Assembly (NCBI GenBank): GCA_025201345.1
Contig: JAIXMG010000002.1
Span: 1,922,001-1,986,000 of the forward strand
From: Thamnidium elegans
Taxonomy: Eukaryota; Mucoromycota; Mucoromycetes; Mucorales; Mucoraceae
Reading direction: 5' to 3'
DNA length: 64,000 nucleotides
A program made the position numbers and the translations under genes. The notes under the pieces are model-generated. The model was not told the DNA's origin. It ran no database searches and saw only the letters and a program-made list of their open reading frames with translations. Below, piece by piece: positions 1 to 11,901 of this stretch; the stretch's first letter is position 1, and each line of letters starts with the position of its first letter.

Positions 1-253
1 TAATCCTGAAGATCGTCCTACTGCAGAGCAATTATTAACACATCCGTTTGTTCAACCTGATGCTTCATTTGAATTCAAGGTAAATTAATCTCTCTCTTTC
101 TTTTTTTTTTTTTAATGTTGTTACAATTTACAATTTATTTACCTTTTTTTTTCTTTTTTCTTTTTTTTTTTGTGTGTGTAGAAATATATGAAGAATGCTG
201 AAATTGAGCGTAGAGCGTCTAGAAGAATGAACACTATTCCCGTAGAAAATTAA
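1..253 (+). CDS. Protein kinase C-terminal end (MAPKKK-like), partial
   Basis: This is the last part of a protein kinase whose body lies to the left of the window. Exon 1 runs to 79 and encodes NPEDRPTAEQLLTHPF, the subdomain XI signature with its conserved Arg followed by the hydrophobic HPF close of a kinase fold. A 102-nt GT-AG intron (80-181, pyrimidine-rich with a TGTGTGTGTAG acceptor) precedes the final exon 182-253, which adds 23 basic residues and a TAA stop. The wording around the Arg is typical of STE11/BCK1-type MAP kinase kinase kinases, but many Ser/Thr kinases share it. The kinase class is therefore an inference; that it is a kinase tail is well supported. Confidence 0.6.
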
Positions 254-579
254 CTTTTTTTTTCTTAAAAAAAAAAGCATACATAACGTTACACATACTG
301 AACCAATTTATATAATGTTTTTCTCGTACTTACAAAATAATCCACTTTTTTTTCCCTACCTAATGTATTGTCTCTCTTTCTCTCTCTCTCATATACTCTT
401 TTTTTCTCATTTGTTAAATTCGACTTTTTTTTTTTTAATAATAATAATAATAATAGTAATAATAAAAATTATCACAACCGTATAAAAGTATATAAAAACC
501 GGAAAAGAAATAGTGGGGGGGACGGACCGAAAAAAAAGGGCTTGTATGTCTGCTGGCTGCTGTGTACTACAATAACAAA

Positions 580-679
580 CTATCTAAACATCTTGCTATT
601 GGTCATAATTTCATTATTGTTATAAAAATTATGATTTTGTCCTAATCTATAACCTTGATTGACTCGATTATAAGGGAAC

Positions 680-716
<37 letters not shown>

Positions 717-1581
717 AATATAACATTTGTTGTTGGTATTGCAATTCTCTTGCACTACTAGGACCAGTATTATTATTAAAGTAAGATTGTTGTTGTTGTT
801 GTTGTTGTTGTGGGAAATGTTGTGGTTGTTGCATTGATTTAGAGTAAAGAGGAGGTTCTTGTCCGTAAGAAGAATGACGACCTACATTATTTAGCATTTG
901 CATATGTTGTTGTTGCTGAGGATAATATGGTTGTTGAAACTCGTTATCTAATCCTCCATGTTTACTAAATCCATTTTGTTGCATACTGCCAGCAGCTAAA
1001 AATGGTTGTTGCTGTTGTTGATGACCGGCTGTAAAATTATCTTGATGTCCGGTTTTATATTTTCCGTTGTATGAAGAAGGTAACGAATTATGTCTTTGTC
1101 TTCGGTACTCGTGACCATTGGCTTCATTACCAAACATGGGTTGGTGTAGCTGTTGATGCATCAAATTACTTTTACTATCTCGACGGAATAGCGATGATAG
1201 ACTTCTATGAGAACGGTGTCTCTCGAACATAGGCTGCTGCTGGAGATGATGCTGCGGTAAATGTTGTGGTTGGTTATGTGTTAGATGTTGTGGCTGGTGC
1301 TGTGGTGGATGTTGAAGATGGTGCTGTAACTGTTGTTGCTGTTGGTATAATTCATCGTTGTAAATATCATTTCTGTAATACTTCTTTTTTCTTCTGTTCC
1401 AAAAGTGTCTGTGCGGTTCTCTGTCTTCAGCCTGTTGGCTCATATCAGATAACCAATTACCTACTAGATGGTTCTTTTGTTGTCGCCAGTTATTATCTTG
1501 ATGTACGTATTCATCGTTATGGCCGTCGTTATGGCCGTCGTTGTGAGATAATGATAAATACTGTCTAATTGAATTAAACAT
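580..1581 (-). CDS. Gln/His/Asn-rich hypothetical protein
   Basis: A single uninterrupted 333-residue frame starts at ATG 1579-1581. I do not recognise a domain. The N-terminus contains three imperfect HNDGHNDG-type units. The middle and C-terminus carry many poly-Gln runs (up to about ten Gln) encoded mainly by CAA with some CAG, interspersed with Pro, His and Tyr. A basic Arg/Ser stretch lies around residues 118-138 (ERHRSHRSLSSLFRRDSKSN), a plausible phosphorylation or nuclear signal. Such low-complexity composition is common in fungal transcription cofactors and RNA-granule proteins, but nothing here proves that. It is convergent with the upstream kinase gene, about 330 bp between stops. 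The length of the open frame in AT-rich DNA supports a real gene. Confidence 0.6.
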
Positions 1582-2715
1582 TTTGCGAAATTAAAAAAGA
1601 AGTAAAAAAAAAAAAGAAAAAAAAAAGATTTTAAATAGGGGGAAAAAAAGGTGTTGCACAAAGAAAAAAGATAGTTACTTTTATAATTGATAGACGTCTC
1701 TCATCCATCAGCTGGTTTGACTCAATGACCATCAATAGAAAAAATTCCTATTCAAGATAGAAGAATCTTTTGTGTAGGTGTACAGGTACCTTCAAGAAAG
1801 TCAGCTGAAAACAAAATCATTTATTTTATACCGTATCTTTGTATGACAAGATGAGGTATCTCGAGTGGATTTATCCTATACCTGAGCTATTATAATTACC
1901 GAACTATGGCAACTACAGTAAATATTCGTAATACTTTACGAAATGTACTTTTTTGCTTACAGTCATAATATATCCTTTCCCAAAAAAAACCCAACTTGTA
2001 TTGCAAATATACAGGAAGTAAAGGTACATACATAAAGCATAGTACTGCATTCCTTCTTTAATTTAAGACTTTCGTGATATCCCTATATTATTTAATAATA
2101 TAAACAGGTTTAAGGTACCTATTTTAGACGCACATTATTCTAGATATTTGATAGGTCAGTAAACCCAAATGATATGTACATAGTTACTGAGGTTTTTTTT
2201 TAGAATTACAAACTAACCTCAATTAATAAACCAGTAAACATTGGTATTCCATACTGATCGCGTATGCATATACTACTTTTAATGTTTATATACCATTGTG
2301 TCTTGCTTGAAAATATACCGGGATAAATACTTGCTATCACTACATTATTCTGGTGGATAAGCATTAATAGAAGGGTTAGTTAAATGAATCTACATACCAC
2401 ACATAAAAATGTAGTTTAAAGTTTATACACTGCAAAAACCTTAAATATACTTTCCAAAAGTATTTAACCATAGTAATATTACTAATAAAACAATGCAAAA
2501 TTTCGATTCATACGACACCACGTATATTATATTTGTACCAATTTTAATAGCTATCAAGAATATACATGTAATGTTTAGAGGTTTGTTAAAATAGGGCGTT
2601 TATATCTAATTGTTTTCTTCCATTATTTTTATTACTGGATATATGATTATCCTGAGAAAATAAAGCAACCTACATTTCATAACCCGTCGCAATACTCGTT
2701 TTTGTATTTTTCCCA
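1582..2715. other. Intergenic, no gene seen
   Basis: AT-rich spacer between the divergent Gln-rich and BORCS6-like genes. I see only short frames, A-tracts just upstream of the minus-strand start, and no repeat or RNA gene. Confidence 0.5.
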
Positions 2716-3164
2716 ATGTCTGAAGAATCCTATAGTCCAACTGATTTAGCTTTATACCAATCACTTCAATCGAAATCAATAGAATTATCTCATCAGTTGG
2801 CAGATCATGTAGTTTCGATTCAACAACAAATGAAGAATGTAAGTTTCGACCTTTGCAACTGAAATATGTAATACGTTTTAACATGCCTGTATACAGATGT
2901 CTCAATCAACAGCAGAAGCAGGAAAAGTATATAAATTGTCCGTCAAGAACCTTTCTGAAGAGATTGACTCGAGTACAAAAAAGTCTATTGAATTAATTAC
3001 TCATTGTGACGAACTGGATAAAGATTTATCTCAACTTCATGAGTTATCAAGACAGATGTAAAGTATATTAGAATACATGTTTTCAATTCAATATTAATAA
3101 GGTTCTTTTTTGTAGAAAAACCGTAGATAAAGCCTTGGATCAATTATCCAGAGCCTTAGTATAA
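2716..3164 (+). CDS. BORCS6-like subunit (DUF2365 family) of the BORC complex
   Basis: Three exons (2716-2838, 2897-3057, 3116-3164) splice in frame to a 110-residue coiled-coil protein. The core STAEAGKVYKLSVKNL followed by EEIDSSTKKSIELITHCDEL aligns by eye with the C-terminal half of animal BORCS6 (C17orf59): a Met/Ser-rich helix, then an LxxDVDxSIKxMxxLMAKCEELxxxL-like heptad pattern, then RQIKTVDKALDQL. BORC recruits the small GTPase Arl8 to lysosomes and governs their positioning. Introns are 58 nt each with standard GT and AG ends, and the second splits an Ile codon. It is much shorter than the animal protein, lacking the disordered N-terminus. The assignment is by remembered motif pattern only; any small coiled-coil protein is the alternative. 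Confidence 0.62.
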
Positions 3165-3985
3165 AGTAATATATATATATATATACCCTTTGATAATTCA
3201 TACAATAAAAAAAACATTATTGTTTGACATATTAATGATATTATAAGTAGCACCTCCTTTTTTTTTTGTTAGTAACTCTAAAGAATTTAACAACAAAACA
3301 CATCATTTTATTAGTTAGTTTTATGCATACAAGAGGACGGGTGATGTGATTCCTAATAACGAATGTCGCACGAGTAATGTACCTCTCATCGACCGAAATT
3401 GTTGCTCCTACTCATTATGGTACCCTAGACTGATAGAGCCAACTCCACGCAAAGAAAATAAGAGAGGGGCACATACTTGCAAATAATTACGCTAGGGGTA
3501 TGTCTCTGCCACACTAGAACTTTTTTTTTCTTTATTTATTGAAAGCTAAAAAAAAAAGCTTTTATACGTACGCTCCTCACATTGGCAATGGGACAAGTTT
3601 ATTTTAAATCAAAATCTAGCACTTCCGTATACTCTACGCTTAATACATTGTTTCTTGTAAAAGTTGTTCTTATTTGATACATATAGTGTCTTTTATTTGC
3701 AGAAAGATTAACTTAATAATAATAATAAAACTATATATTTAATACATTGTTAATGATATTTCGACAAGTCCAAAAGAATACCTCCCTTTTTTTCATTTTA
3801 TTACTACTACAGTTATATATGTCCAATTGTTTAGTATACATTACTGATTTTATTTCTTTGCATGTAACACCATTTTTGCCCTTAAATTAAAATCCCGTTT
3901 CACTGCTTTTTCCACCTTCATATTTTAAAAGTCCTCATCTCTTTCTTTTCCTTCTTAATTACCTTTATAAAAAACTTCAATTCCC
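3165..3985. other. Intergenic, no gene seen
   Basis: AT-rich spacer with a short (TA)n run just after the BORCS6-like stop. The less AT-rich block 3310-3600 contains no open frame or RNA fold I recognise. A pyrimidine-rich tract (3880-3975) precedes the next ATG as a likely promoter element. Confidence 0.4.
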
Positions 3986-4642
3986 ATGGATGTAGAAGGT
4001 ACATTTTTACCCTTGACATATAGACCTATTGCGCTATTTTCATTAGGGATTTGGGGTTGGGCCTTGAACTTACTTGTATTATCGAAATCGGGCATCGATC
4101 CAGTTTCTTTATTACAGCTTCATCAAGTCGATAAACAGATACCCTTATATAAGCCTGTATTTATTTTGTCTGCTGCTTTTTCAATGGTAATCATGTTCAA
4201 TCTTTATATTTACTGGTACCTTAATTCTTCCCTCGTTGCATTGTTACCTTACATCTCTTGTCTTGTCTTATTGTTTTGGCCTGGAAAAGCAATTCATAGA
4301 AAAGAACGAATTAGGTTCATCAGGTAAAATATTTTTTATTACTATTATTGCTGTGTGTGTCTGTGTGTGTGTACTTATTAAAATAAAGTATAGAATGTCA
4401 AAACGAGTCTTGTCCTTAAATATTTTTGCTCCAGTCTTCTTTTCAGACATCATCTTGGCTGACATGTTGACTAGTTTTTCAAACGTGTTTGGTGATTTGT
4501 ATATTGCTGCTTGCGTTTTATTTGCTGGTCAAAAGTCTTCATATTTTATGGATAATACAGATAATTTTTATTATAGAGATATCATGGTTCCTTTATTTAT
4601 TAGGTAAAAAAAGGCGTAATTATAACATGTGTACGGGATATT

Positions 4643-4680
<38 letters not shown>

Positions 4681-5345
4681 TTTGCCTTATTTAATTCGAT
4701 TAAAACAGTGCATTAGCGAATATATTGAAACAAAAGAAAGGCGACACGTATTAAATGCTATCAAATACACATCATCTTTACCTGTAGTTATACTTGCATC
4801 TATACAAAAGAAGGCAGCAATATATGTAGCAGAAACAGGACGTACGCCAAATCATTGGTACTTGAACGAAAATACAGTGACACAATTATGGTAAACCTTT
4901 TTTTTTGTTTAAATTAGTGTAATACCAACCTTCTTTTATTATTAGGATATTATTTGTATTTATTAATTCAATGTATTCATTTTGGTGGGATATTTCAATG
5001 GATTGGAATTTAATTACAGTGTCAACAAAGAACAACAACGTTAAGTTTCGTACGCAACTTTACTTTCCAACGACTTTTTATGTTGTTGCTACGGCCATTG
5101 ATTTTTTGCTTCGTATCACTTGGAGCTTAAAATTAAGTTCACCCATTTACATTAGACAATTAGACGCTAGTATATTTTTACTGTTAGAAATTTTTAGAAG
5201 ATGGGTATGGGTTATTTTTCGCTTAGAAAATGAATGGGTTAAAAAGATCTATAATACATTACCACTCGATAGTTTACGTTTAAATCTACTTGATCGTAAA
5301 ACTTCTTCAGGCCTATTGTCACCTATTGAAGAAGAAGATCCGTGA
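3986..5345 (+). CDS. EXS-domain membrane protein, Erd1/Syg1-like
   Basis: Four exons (3986-4323, 4394-4603, 4681-4890, 4946-5345) join in frame to 385 residues. The N-terminus MDVEGTFLPLTYRPIALFS leads into several hydrophobic spans. Then come FAPVFFSDIILADMLTSFSN, SLPYLIRLKQCISEY and ETKERRHVLNAIKYTSSLPV, and finally MYSFWWDISMDW, which are the hallmark blocks of the EXS domain found in Erd1, Syg1 and Xpr1. The absence of an SPX domain and the short length fit the Erd1 branch, which acts in the Golgi in retention of ER luminal proteins and in phosphate recycling from glycosylation. The third intron's neighbour, intron 2, ends in a T-tract of more than 30 nt. The gene is separated from pyrG downstream by only 93 bp. 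Confidence 0.85.
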
Positions 5346-5438
5346 CTTTCTTTTTTTTTTTTAAGATCTACCTACCCCCCCCCCCTCGCAAGCACTCTTT
5401 ATATATATATACTTTAATACCATAATAAATCTCTCGTC

Positions 5439-6317
5439 ATGAACACTTATAAGTCTTATACTGAACGCGCAAAGCAACACCCTAATGCCTGTGCTCGCTC
5501 TCTTTTTGAATTGATGGAACGTAAGCAATCCAACCTCTCTGTAGCTGTTGATGTCACTACCAAAAAGGAATTGATTGCTATTGCTGACGCTGTCGGCCCC
5601 TTTGTTTGTGTTCTCAAGGTAAGTTTTTTTTTTTTAACTCTTGGTAATACCTTGTATAAACGTGTCTCTTTTTTTTTTTGGCGTAACCTTCTTTAGACTC
5701 ATATTGATATCGTTGAAGATTTTGACATGGACCTGGTTCAACAATTAGAAAGTTTAGCTAAAAAGCATGATTTTTTGATCTTTGAGGACCGTAAATTTGC
5801 AGATATCGGTAACACTGTTAAACATCAATATGCTAACGGTGTCTATAAGATTGCCTCTTGGTCTCATATTACCAACGCACATACAGTTCCTGGAGAAGGT
5901 ATCATTAAGGGTCTTGCTGAGGTAGGTCTTCCTCTTGGTCGTGGTTTACTCTTGTTGGCAGAGATGTCATCCAAGGGCGCTCTAACCAAAGGTAGTTATA
6001 CTACTGAGTCTGTAGAGATGGCTCGTCGTAATAAGGACTTTGTATTTGGATTTATTGCTCAACATCAAATGAATCAATTTGATGATGAGGATTTTGTTGT
6101 CATGTCTCCCGGTGTTGGTTTGGATGTGAAGGGTGATGGCTTAGGTCAACAGTATAGAACCCCTCGTGAAGTCATTGTCGAAAGCGGCGGGGATATTATT
6201 ATTGTTGGTCGCGGTATATATGGTAATCCCGATCAAGTTGAAGCTCAAGCCAAGCGTTATCGTCAAGCTGGCTGGGATGCTTACCTTGAAAGACTTTCCA
6301 TTCATCAATCTGCATAA
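5439..6317 (+). CDS. pyrG: Orotidine 5'-phosphate decarboxylase
   Basis: Two exons (5439-5618 and 5697-6317) give a 266-residue enzyme of the usual fungal length that converts OMP to UMP in pyrimidine synthesis. The catalytic block [17 protein letters not shown] places Asp91, Lys93 and Asp96 at exactly the numbering of yeast Ura3. The C-terminal phosphate-binding loop is visible as [14 protein letters not shown]. The N-terminus [19 protein letters not shown] is also typical. The 78-nt intron separates the substrate loop VCVLK from THIDIVEDF, a conserved junction. Codon use is richer in C-ending codons than in the neighbouring genes, which suggests good expression. The short spacer on its 5' side contains a C-run and a TA-rich stretch at 5374-5415. 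Confidence 0.97.
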
Positions 6318-6741
6318 ATAAATAGTCGCATCGTTTTTTTGTTTGTTTTTTGTTTTTTGTCAATTGCATTGATACTATAATGTTAAACAAAGAAGAAAAA
6401 AAAGTACCTTAAAGACTGGCTTTACTGGTGGGTTTTCTAGCTAATCGTATTAGTGGAATGATATTGACATATGTATAAGCCGCAGTAACAATAATCAAGT
6501 GAAAAGTACATAAAGTATTTACTTCCTTAAAGATATTGACAAACCTTCAATAGAAAACAAGAATATCGCTTTTAATTTTAAAGGTAATTCCCTTTTTCCA
6601 TCACAATTAGAGTGATATATTTAAATTGTATTCCTATCATTCAAAAGAATGATTTTATTTAAATTAAAGATTATTTTCTGGCAATATTTCTTTTATATGT
6701 ATAAAAAAATGTGTGTTTTCAGAACTAATCACGAAGATTAA
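6318..6741. other. Intergenic, 3' flank of pyrG
   Basis: AT-rich sequence with T-rich blocks directly after the pyrG stop, probably its 3' untranslated region. No gene is seen. Confidence 0.4.
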
Positions 6742-7122
6742 CGTTTATTTATCAAAATATGGTTGTCTTTACCATCTAATCTTCAAAAAAATTATGTAGA
6801 AAACAAAATACATTATCTATCTCTTTTTCAATACCAATTTACTTTAAAAGAAAAAAAAAGGCACATCTATACTCTTTTTTTGGTGATATTTGTTAGTACT
6901 CTAGTCACTTTCACTTCAACAAAAAAGAGTTTCGATAAAGAAAGTTTAGTCACTGATATATACCAAGACATCAACGATCAAGGTGCTCGTAGTAGCTTCT
7001 ACAAAAAGAGAGACATCAGAAAGAGATTGTCATTTCGTAATTCTAAAGGTATACAACAAATAGGTAATTCTTTTGTTGCCCGCTCTCCGAATGATATAAG
7101 TATCGATATTGATAACTATTGA
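6742..7122 (+). other. Open frame without start codon, possible exon or remnant
   Basis: An open frame of about 127 codons has no in-frame ATG, so it is not a free-standing gene. It could be a 3' exon: an acceptor-like TTTTCAG lies at about 6715-6721. It encodes one clear hydrophobic helix (HIYTLFLVIFVSTLVTF) followed by a basic, Ser-rich tail ending SIDIDNY, compatible with a small membrane protein. I recognise no family. The alternative is a chance open frame or an old gene remnant in AT-rich DNA. Confidence 0.25.
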
Positions 7123-7324
7123 AGCTGGTTTTGATTTGGATTGAATGATGTTGATATTATTGATTCCTCGCGTAAAATCTAAAAAAAAAGCTAATAGAGA
7201 TAACTTTAAATATATCCATTTCTTGAATCATCTTTTATTAAAATATTATTTTTCTTACTATTGCAACTAAACTTTTCCCCTTTTTGCTTAATGATTTACT
7301 AAATATCACACTATGGTCCTTATA

Positions 7325-7357
<33 letters not shown>

Positions 7358-7404
7358 CAGTTTTTACTTTATTGATACATAATAGATTAATTTCATGACC
7401 ACTC

Positions 7405-8132
7405 TTACGCCTTCTTTATATTAGCCTTTTCAGCCAAATCTTCCCTTCTAGACTTACTCTTGGGGTCAAAATAGGGTGCTTCACCTTGAGGAGTAACCCT
7501 CCAACCATGACGCTTACCAATGCTAAGATAGTCAAAGATGGCGTTATGATTTGTGACACGGTTATCCCAAACAGCCACACTGTTCTCTTGCCACTTGAAA
7601 CGAACTTGGAAATCGACACCACCAGAGATATGGTCGAACAAATAATTCAAGATGATATCTGATTCGCGTCTGGAGAGGCCAACAATCGAGCGAGTAAAAC
7701 CAGGTTGAACAAACAAAGATTTCCAGCCAGTAACAGGATGAGTACGAACAACAGGATGGGTAGCATGCCAGACGCTACGACGAACTGTATGCCCTTCTCT
7801 AACAGCTTCATCGGTTTGTTGTTGTCCAGAGTGAACGGCTTGTAAGCCTTCAACAAATTTTTGGAAAGCAGGAGAGAGTTTGTCGTAGGCGGTATAACCT
7901 GAGGCCCAAAGGGTATCACCACCAGTAGGAGGTAAAGTATCGATCTTGAGTAAAGTTAAACCGGCTGGTTGGTTCTCGTAAGTAACATCCGAATGCCACC
8001 CGTCTGCAGCAGATCGTTGCAATTCAAGGTCAACACCACCAATTGTCTTGTACTTTTTAAGAGTCTCGGTATCAAAGTAAACAACATGAATTTCAGGAAG
8101 ACCAGGAGGGTGACCAAAAGTGTTGTGAACAT

Positions 8133-8175
<43 letters not shown>

Positions 8176-8649
8176 TTTCTAACACTGTTTCATTTATTTT
8201 GTTAAAAAAAATAACTTACAGAGGACCGAAGTACTTTGCAAATTCCTTGCCTTGATAAACATCAATGTCTTGATCTCTAAAAAATACTACACCTCGTTCA
8301 GCTACCAATAAAGCTAAATCATCTTTCTGTGTATCGTTTAAAGCAGATAATTGAAGGCCGTGAATTTCAGTACCAATATTAGGTGTCAAATCAAAGATCT
8401 TTTCAGCGTTATTGAAAATAGAAGCCTTTGAGGGATCACCACGAGCAGCAGGGTCTTTATGGTCAAACAGTTCAAGATCAGGGAACTATTAGACATATAT
8501 TGTTAGCATAATTGGATAAGTGATCTAGCGAAAATAACAACTACCTTTGTTTCGGGGTAGACTAAGTAATGACCTTTTTCACGGGCGAGAGATTGCAAGT
8601 TAATCTTTTCAATTTCTTGAATGATGTTATCGACGTTAGGAGGAGACAT
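7405..8649 (-). CDS. TauD-family 2-oxoglutarate/Fe(II) dioxygenase
   Basis: Three exons on the minus strand (8545-8649, 8220-8485, 7405-8134) splice to 366 residues. The iron-binding facial triad is visible as WHSDVTYENQ (His171, Asp173) and NHNAIFDY (His about 320), with the 2-oxoglutarate-binding Arg in GWRVTPQGE near residue 336. The block ERGVVFFRDQDIDVYQGKEF in exon 2 is the standard TauD N-terminal motif. Fungal members (Jlp1-like) release sulfite from taurine or alkylsulfonates, or oxidise related substrates; the substrate cannot be read from sequence. Intron 2 (8135-8219) contains a (TA)n run of about 35 nt placed next to the acceptor. A further (TA)n run at about 7321-7347 lies beyond the stop. 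Confidence 0.9.
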
Positions 8650-10557
8650 TTTTCTTTGTTATAAGTTTAAGTATGAGAAATAGAAAAGACGAAGTGTTTA
8701 TTTTCTTTTTATTTATATAGATTTTTATTTTTCTAGATTCGCAATCAATATTGAATATTCTGTAAAAAAAAAAAAAGAATATATAAGGTGATCTCATGTC
8801 TACTATTATTTTTTTTCCCATGACGGTAATAGAGAATAGTAATAATGATAAAAGTGTTGTAAATGTGCTTAAATAATTGCGCAATTTACCACGTCCAGGG
8901 ATTTCTTTTTAAAAAATGTTACACGCTGTTCTTTTTGATTTGTGAAAAAAAAAAAAAAAAAAAAAAAAAAGATTTCTTCTTATCTGATATTGTTGGTAAA
9001 TCATTACCCGTCATAGCTTCTTAAAGAATATGTTTCGATTACTGCATTTTTAAAATAAAAAGAAAGATACGCACGAAATAATAAGTAGTTCATTTTAAAT
9101 CCTATAAAAGAGTTTAATTGATTATTTTCTGGCTCACATAGCAAAATCTCTTTCTGCATGAAATTATAAAACTCAAAATTACCAGAAAAATAAATAAAGC
9201 ACGCATTCGTAGCAAATGATGGCGCAACTCTAACATACAACACTGCGATAATAATTTGATTTTAAATGCAATCTTTAGTAACTATGATGTGATTTTAATC
9301 TCTCCGTGACAACTTGTCAGCTGTAGCGCTCTTTTGATATCATTGCGCGATATTCCATCAGCATCGAGATATGAGGGAGGCTTTTTTTTTCACGGATTAG
9401 CTCTGCCAGATATATGAAACTATACGGCTTTACTATTATGTATTGCAGGTGATCACATATAAATAATATGCTTCTATGTATCTATATAATAATCTTGTTG
9501 CGAGAATAGTATGTACACGTAATAAAAATGGTTATTTAAGCTAATAAAAGTACACTTGTTTCTACTTGTAACTACAATTGTAAAACCAATAACTGAGTAA
9601 ATTACTAAAAACATGTATTGCTTCACTTGGTTTCTAGGGTTTTTATATATATATCGTGCTATCACGTTTGATTACGAAATAATCTATGTGTTTATTGGTT
9701 TGGTATATTACTCTTTACGAACGTACACATACACCAACGATATTTTAAGAGTGTTGGGGTCTTCTTGACCGTGATCGAATTGGCAATGGAATATTACTAC
9801 TAGGTAGATCACTTTACTTAGAAATATAATAGCTAATAAAGCAGACTAGATCAGATAACTACCATATCGCTTTATTTCCTAAGTATATCATTGTCTTTCG
9901 TGTCTTTGCTTTTTAATAGAAAATCCCGAGGCGTAAATAACTAGTATTTATTTGTTCGTATAGTTTGTTTTCACGAAAATAATTGGTTTTGCCTAGTCTT
10001 GGGTCTAAAAAAAAATAAGTGTGAAACATACAAATATGTTCCATTGGGAGCTAGTTACGCGAAATAGTTTACACTGTTTGTCTGTTGAACAATGAGTTAC
10101 TGAGTGAAGGGTGGTAAATAAGACTTTGTAGGCTTATTTTGTTTATTTACTAAACTATATTAGTGTTATTCCACGACGAATTTTCATGCAAACCCCCCAA
10201 GGGAAAAGAGACTGCGGGTTATTAGGCTGGAGATCAATAAGGACGAAGTAGGATTTCAGACCAACGTAGAAAGCGGCCATATCGTATCCATGACTACGCT
10301 CTATTTATAACAAGATGATTTAAGAAGCACTTGTTTAAGCCTTTTTCCATTAAATACATCAAAAAAAACCCCCAAAAAACTTCAAAACTCCACTCTATTT
10401 ACTATATTACACTAAATCACCTACCCATGAACAAAAAAAAAAAAAAAAAATCGGAAGAAATAAAAAAAGTTTCTTTTTTCATTTTAAAACAAACTTTATG
10501 GATATAGATTACAGTAAATAAAAAAAAAGTTTAACTTTAGGAAAAAGGAAAATTTGT
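8650..10557. other. Intergenic, no gene seen
   Basis: Nearly 1.9 kb of AT-rich sequence with an A-tract at 8945-8970 and no long convincing frame on either strand. The block 10180-10310 is less AT-rich but shows no open frame or recognisable RNA. Confidence 0.45.
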
Positions 10558-10951
10558 TTAAGCAGAAAGCTCCTTGATCTTGGCTTCAATGTTAACAATG
10601 TTAGCACCAACAACCTCACCGAGCTTCACACCATTCTTGAAGTACATGATGGTAGGCATAGCACGAACTTGATATTCGGCAGCAACATCCTATTACTAGG
10701 TATTAGACTCTTTCTCTCTTTTTCTCTCTCTTTTTTTTTTTTTTTTTACACTAATTAATACTTACAGCAACATCATCAACATCAACCTTGGCAAAGATAG
10801 CATCACTATAGATTTCGGTGAACTTGGCTAACTTGGGAGCAATCAACTTACAAGGACCACACCAGGTAGCATGGAAGTCAACAATGACTAACTTGTCTGA
10901 AGCAATTAATGTTTTGAATTCTTGGAGGTTCTTGGGTTCTTGGAAAGACAT
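10558..10951 (-). CDS. TRX1: Thioredoxin
   Basis: Two exons (10766-10951 and 10558-10689) encode 105 residues, the classical cytosolic thioredoxin length. The active site is ATWCGPCK with Cys31 and Cys34, preceded by VIVDFHA, and the cis-proline loop appears as [11 protein letters not shown] near residue 74. The protein reduces disulfides in peroxiredoxins, ribonucleotide reductase and PAPS reductase at the cost of NADPH through thioredoxin reductase. The intron (10690-10765) falls after the VDVDDVA strand, leaving DVAAEYQVR to open exon 2. No targeting peptide is present, so a cytosolic or nuclear location is expected. Codon bias towards C-ending codons is marked, consistent with high expression. 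Confidence 0.96.
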
Positions 10952-11901
10952 TTTTAATAATAATGATGAAAAAGAAGAAATAGCGCGTTCGAAAATTTTT
11001 AATCTTTATTTATAATCCCCCCAAACAAAAGGTAATCAATCGGCATATGAATATGCTTAGTAAGCATTCCACCAATAACTTATGGTCGATGACGTGTGTG
11101 CTTCTGCTTTAAATTTTAAAAAGGAGATGAATATCTATGATACAGTGAAGCTGGGAAATATTGGTTGATTTGGAGAAATAAATGGTGATTATAAAAAATT
11201 AATCACCAAATAAATTTCTAATTTAACCAATGTTTCCCAGCTTCACTGTCAGTATTCTATGTCTTTGTACAATCAGCTTCCATGGAATAATCAATAGCTT
11301 ACTAATCTTACAAATGTTAGTAATGTCTACTGATAGAAAGTAGTTTTATTTATATTTTATTAGATATAATTAAATGAAATAAATAGAATGGTCGATAAAA
11401 CGTATAATCAATTTATCTCGCAGTTACTCATAGTTATTACAGAGATATTGTTACATATTAAAAGTAAAAAGAAAAGGCAAGCGTAGGAATCTTGTACTAA
11501 TAACAATAAAACTGCAACTTTGATCTCTTTTAGGCGTTACACGTTTCAAAAAAAACAGGTGTATGATTAATTTGTCTTATTGGTCAATCGGAACTATGGT
11601 AGATTTTTTAATTATGCAATTCACCATTCAAATCCTATTGGTAGGCAAGACAAGTAGGGTCTACCTACGCTGTCGTTGTTTTATACGTTTAACCATAAAA
11701 ACTAGTGTTTTATGCCAAGATTAAATAGTCTAACTCGTGACACCTCATATATATATATGTATATTTTAAAAAAAAGGTTATTTATATAAGGGTAATAGAT
11801 GAAAGAAGAAGTGAAGTGAGGGTAAAAACTGTTGCATAGATAAAATAAAAAAAAAAATGTACAAAACAAACAAAAATAATGATAATAATAATGATAAAAG
11901 G
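10952..11901. other. Intergenic containing a hairpin element
   Basis: AT-rich spacer between the thioredoxin promoter and the 3' end of the SAP-domain gene. Apart from the palindromic element at 11143-11248 described separately, I see no gene. Confidence 0.5.
11143..11248. repeat. 106-bp near-palindrome, MITE-like
   Basis: The two arms are inverted copies of about 50 bp with only a few mismatches and a small A-rich loop. Each end begins CAGTGAAGCTGGGAAA when read inward. The left end is preceded by TA, as expected for Tc1/mariner-type insertion, while the right flank reads TC, so the duplication may have mutated. It carries no coding capacity. It could be a deletion derivative of a Tc1/mariner element or, if transcribed, a precursor of small RNAs. 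No second copy was noticed in this window. Confidence 0.7.

Noticed and set aside
1266..1568. 100-codon plus-strand frame
   Set aside because: It is antisense to the Gln-rich gene and arises from its repeated Gln codons.
11576..11690. Possible tRNA-like T-loop (TTCAAATCC)
   Set aside because: No matching acceptor or anticodon stems could be paired around it.
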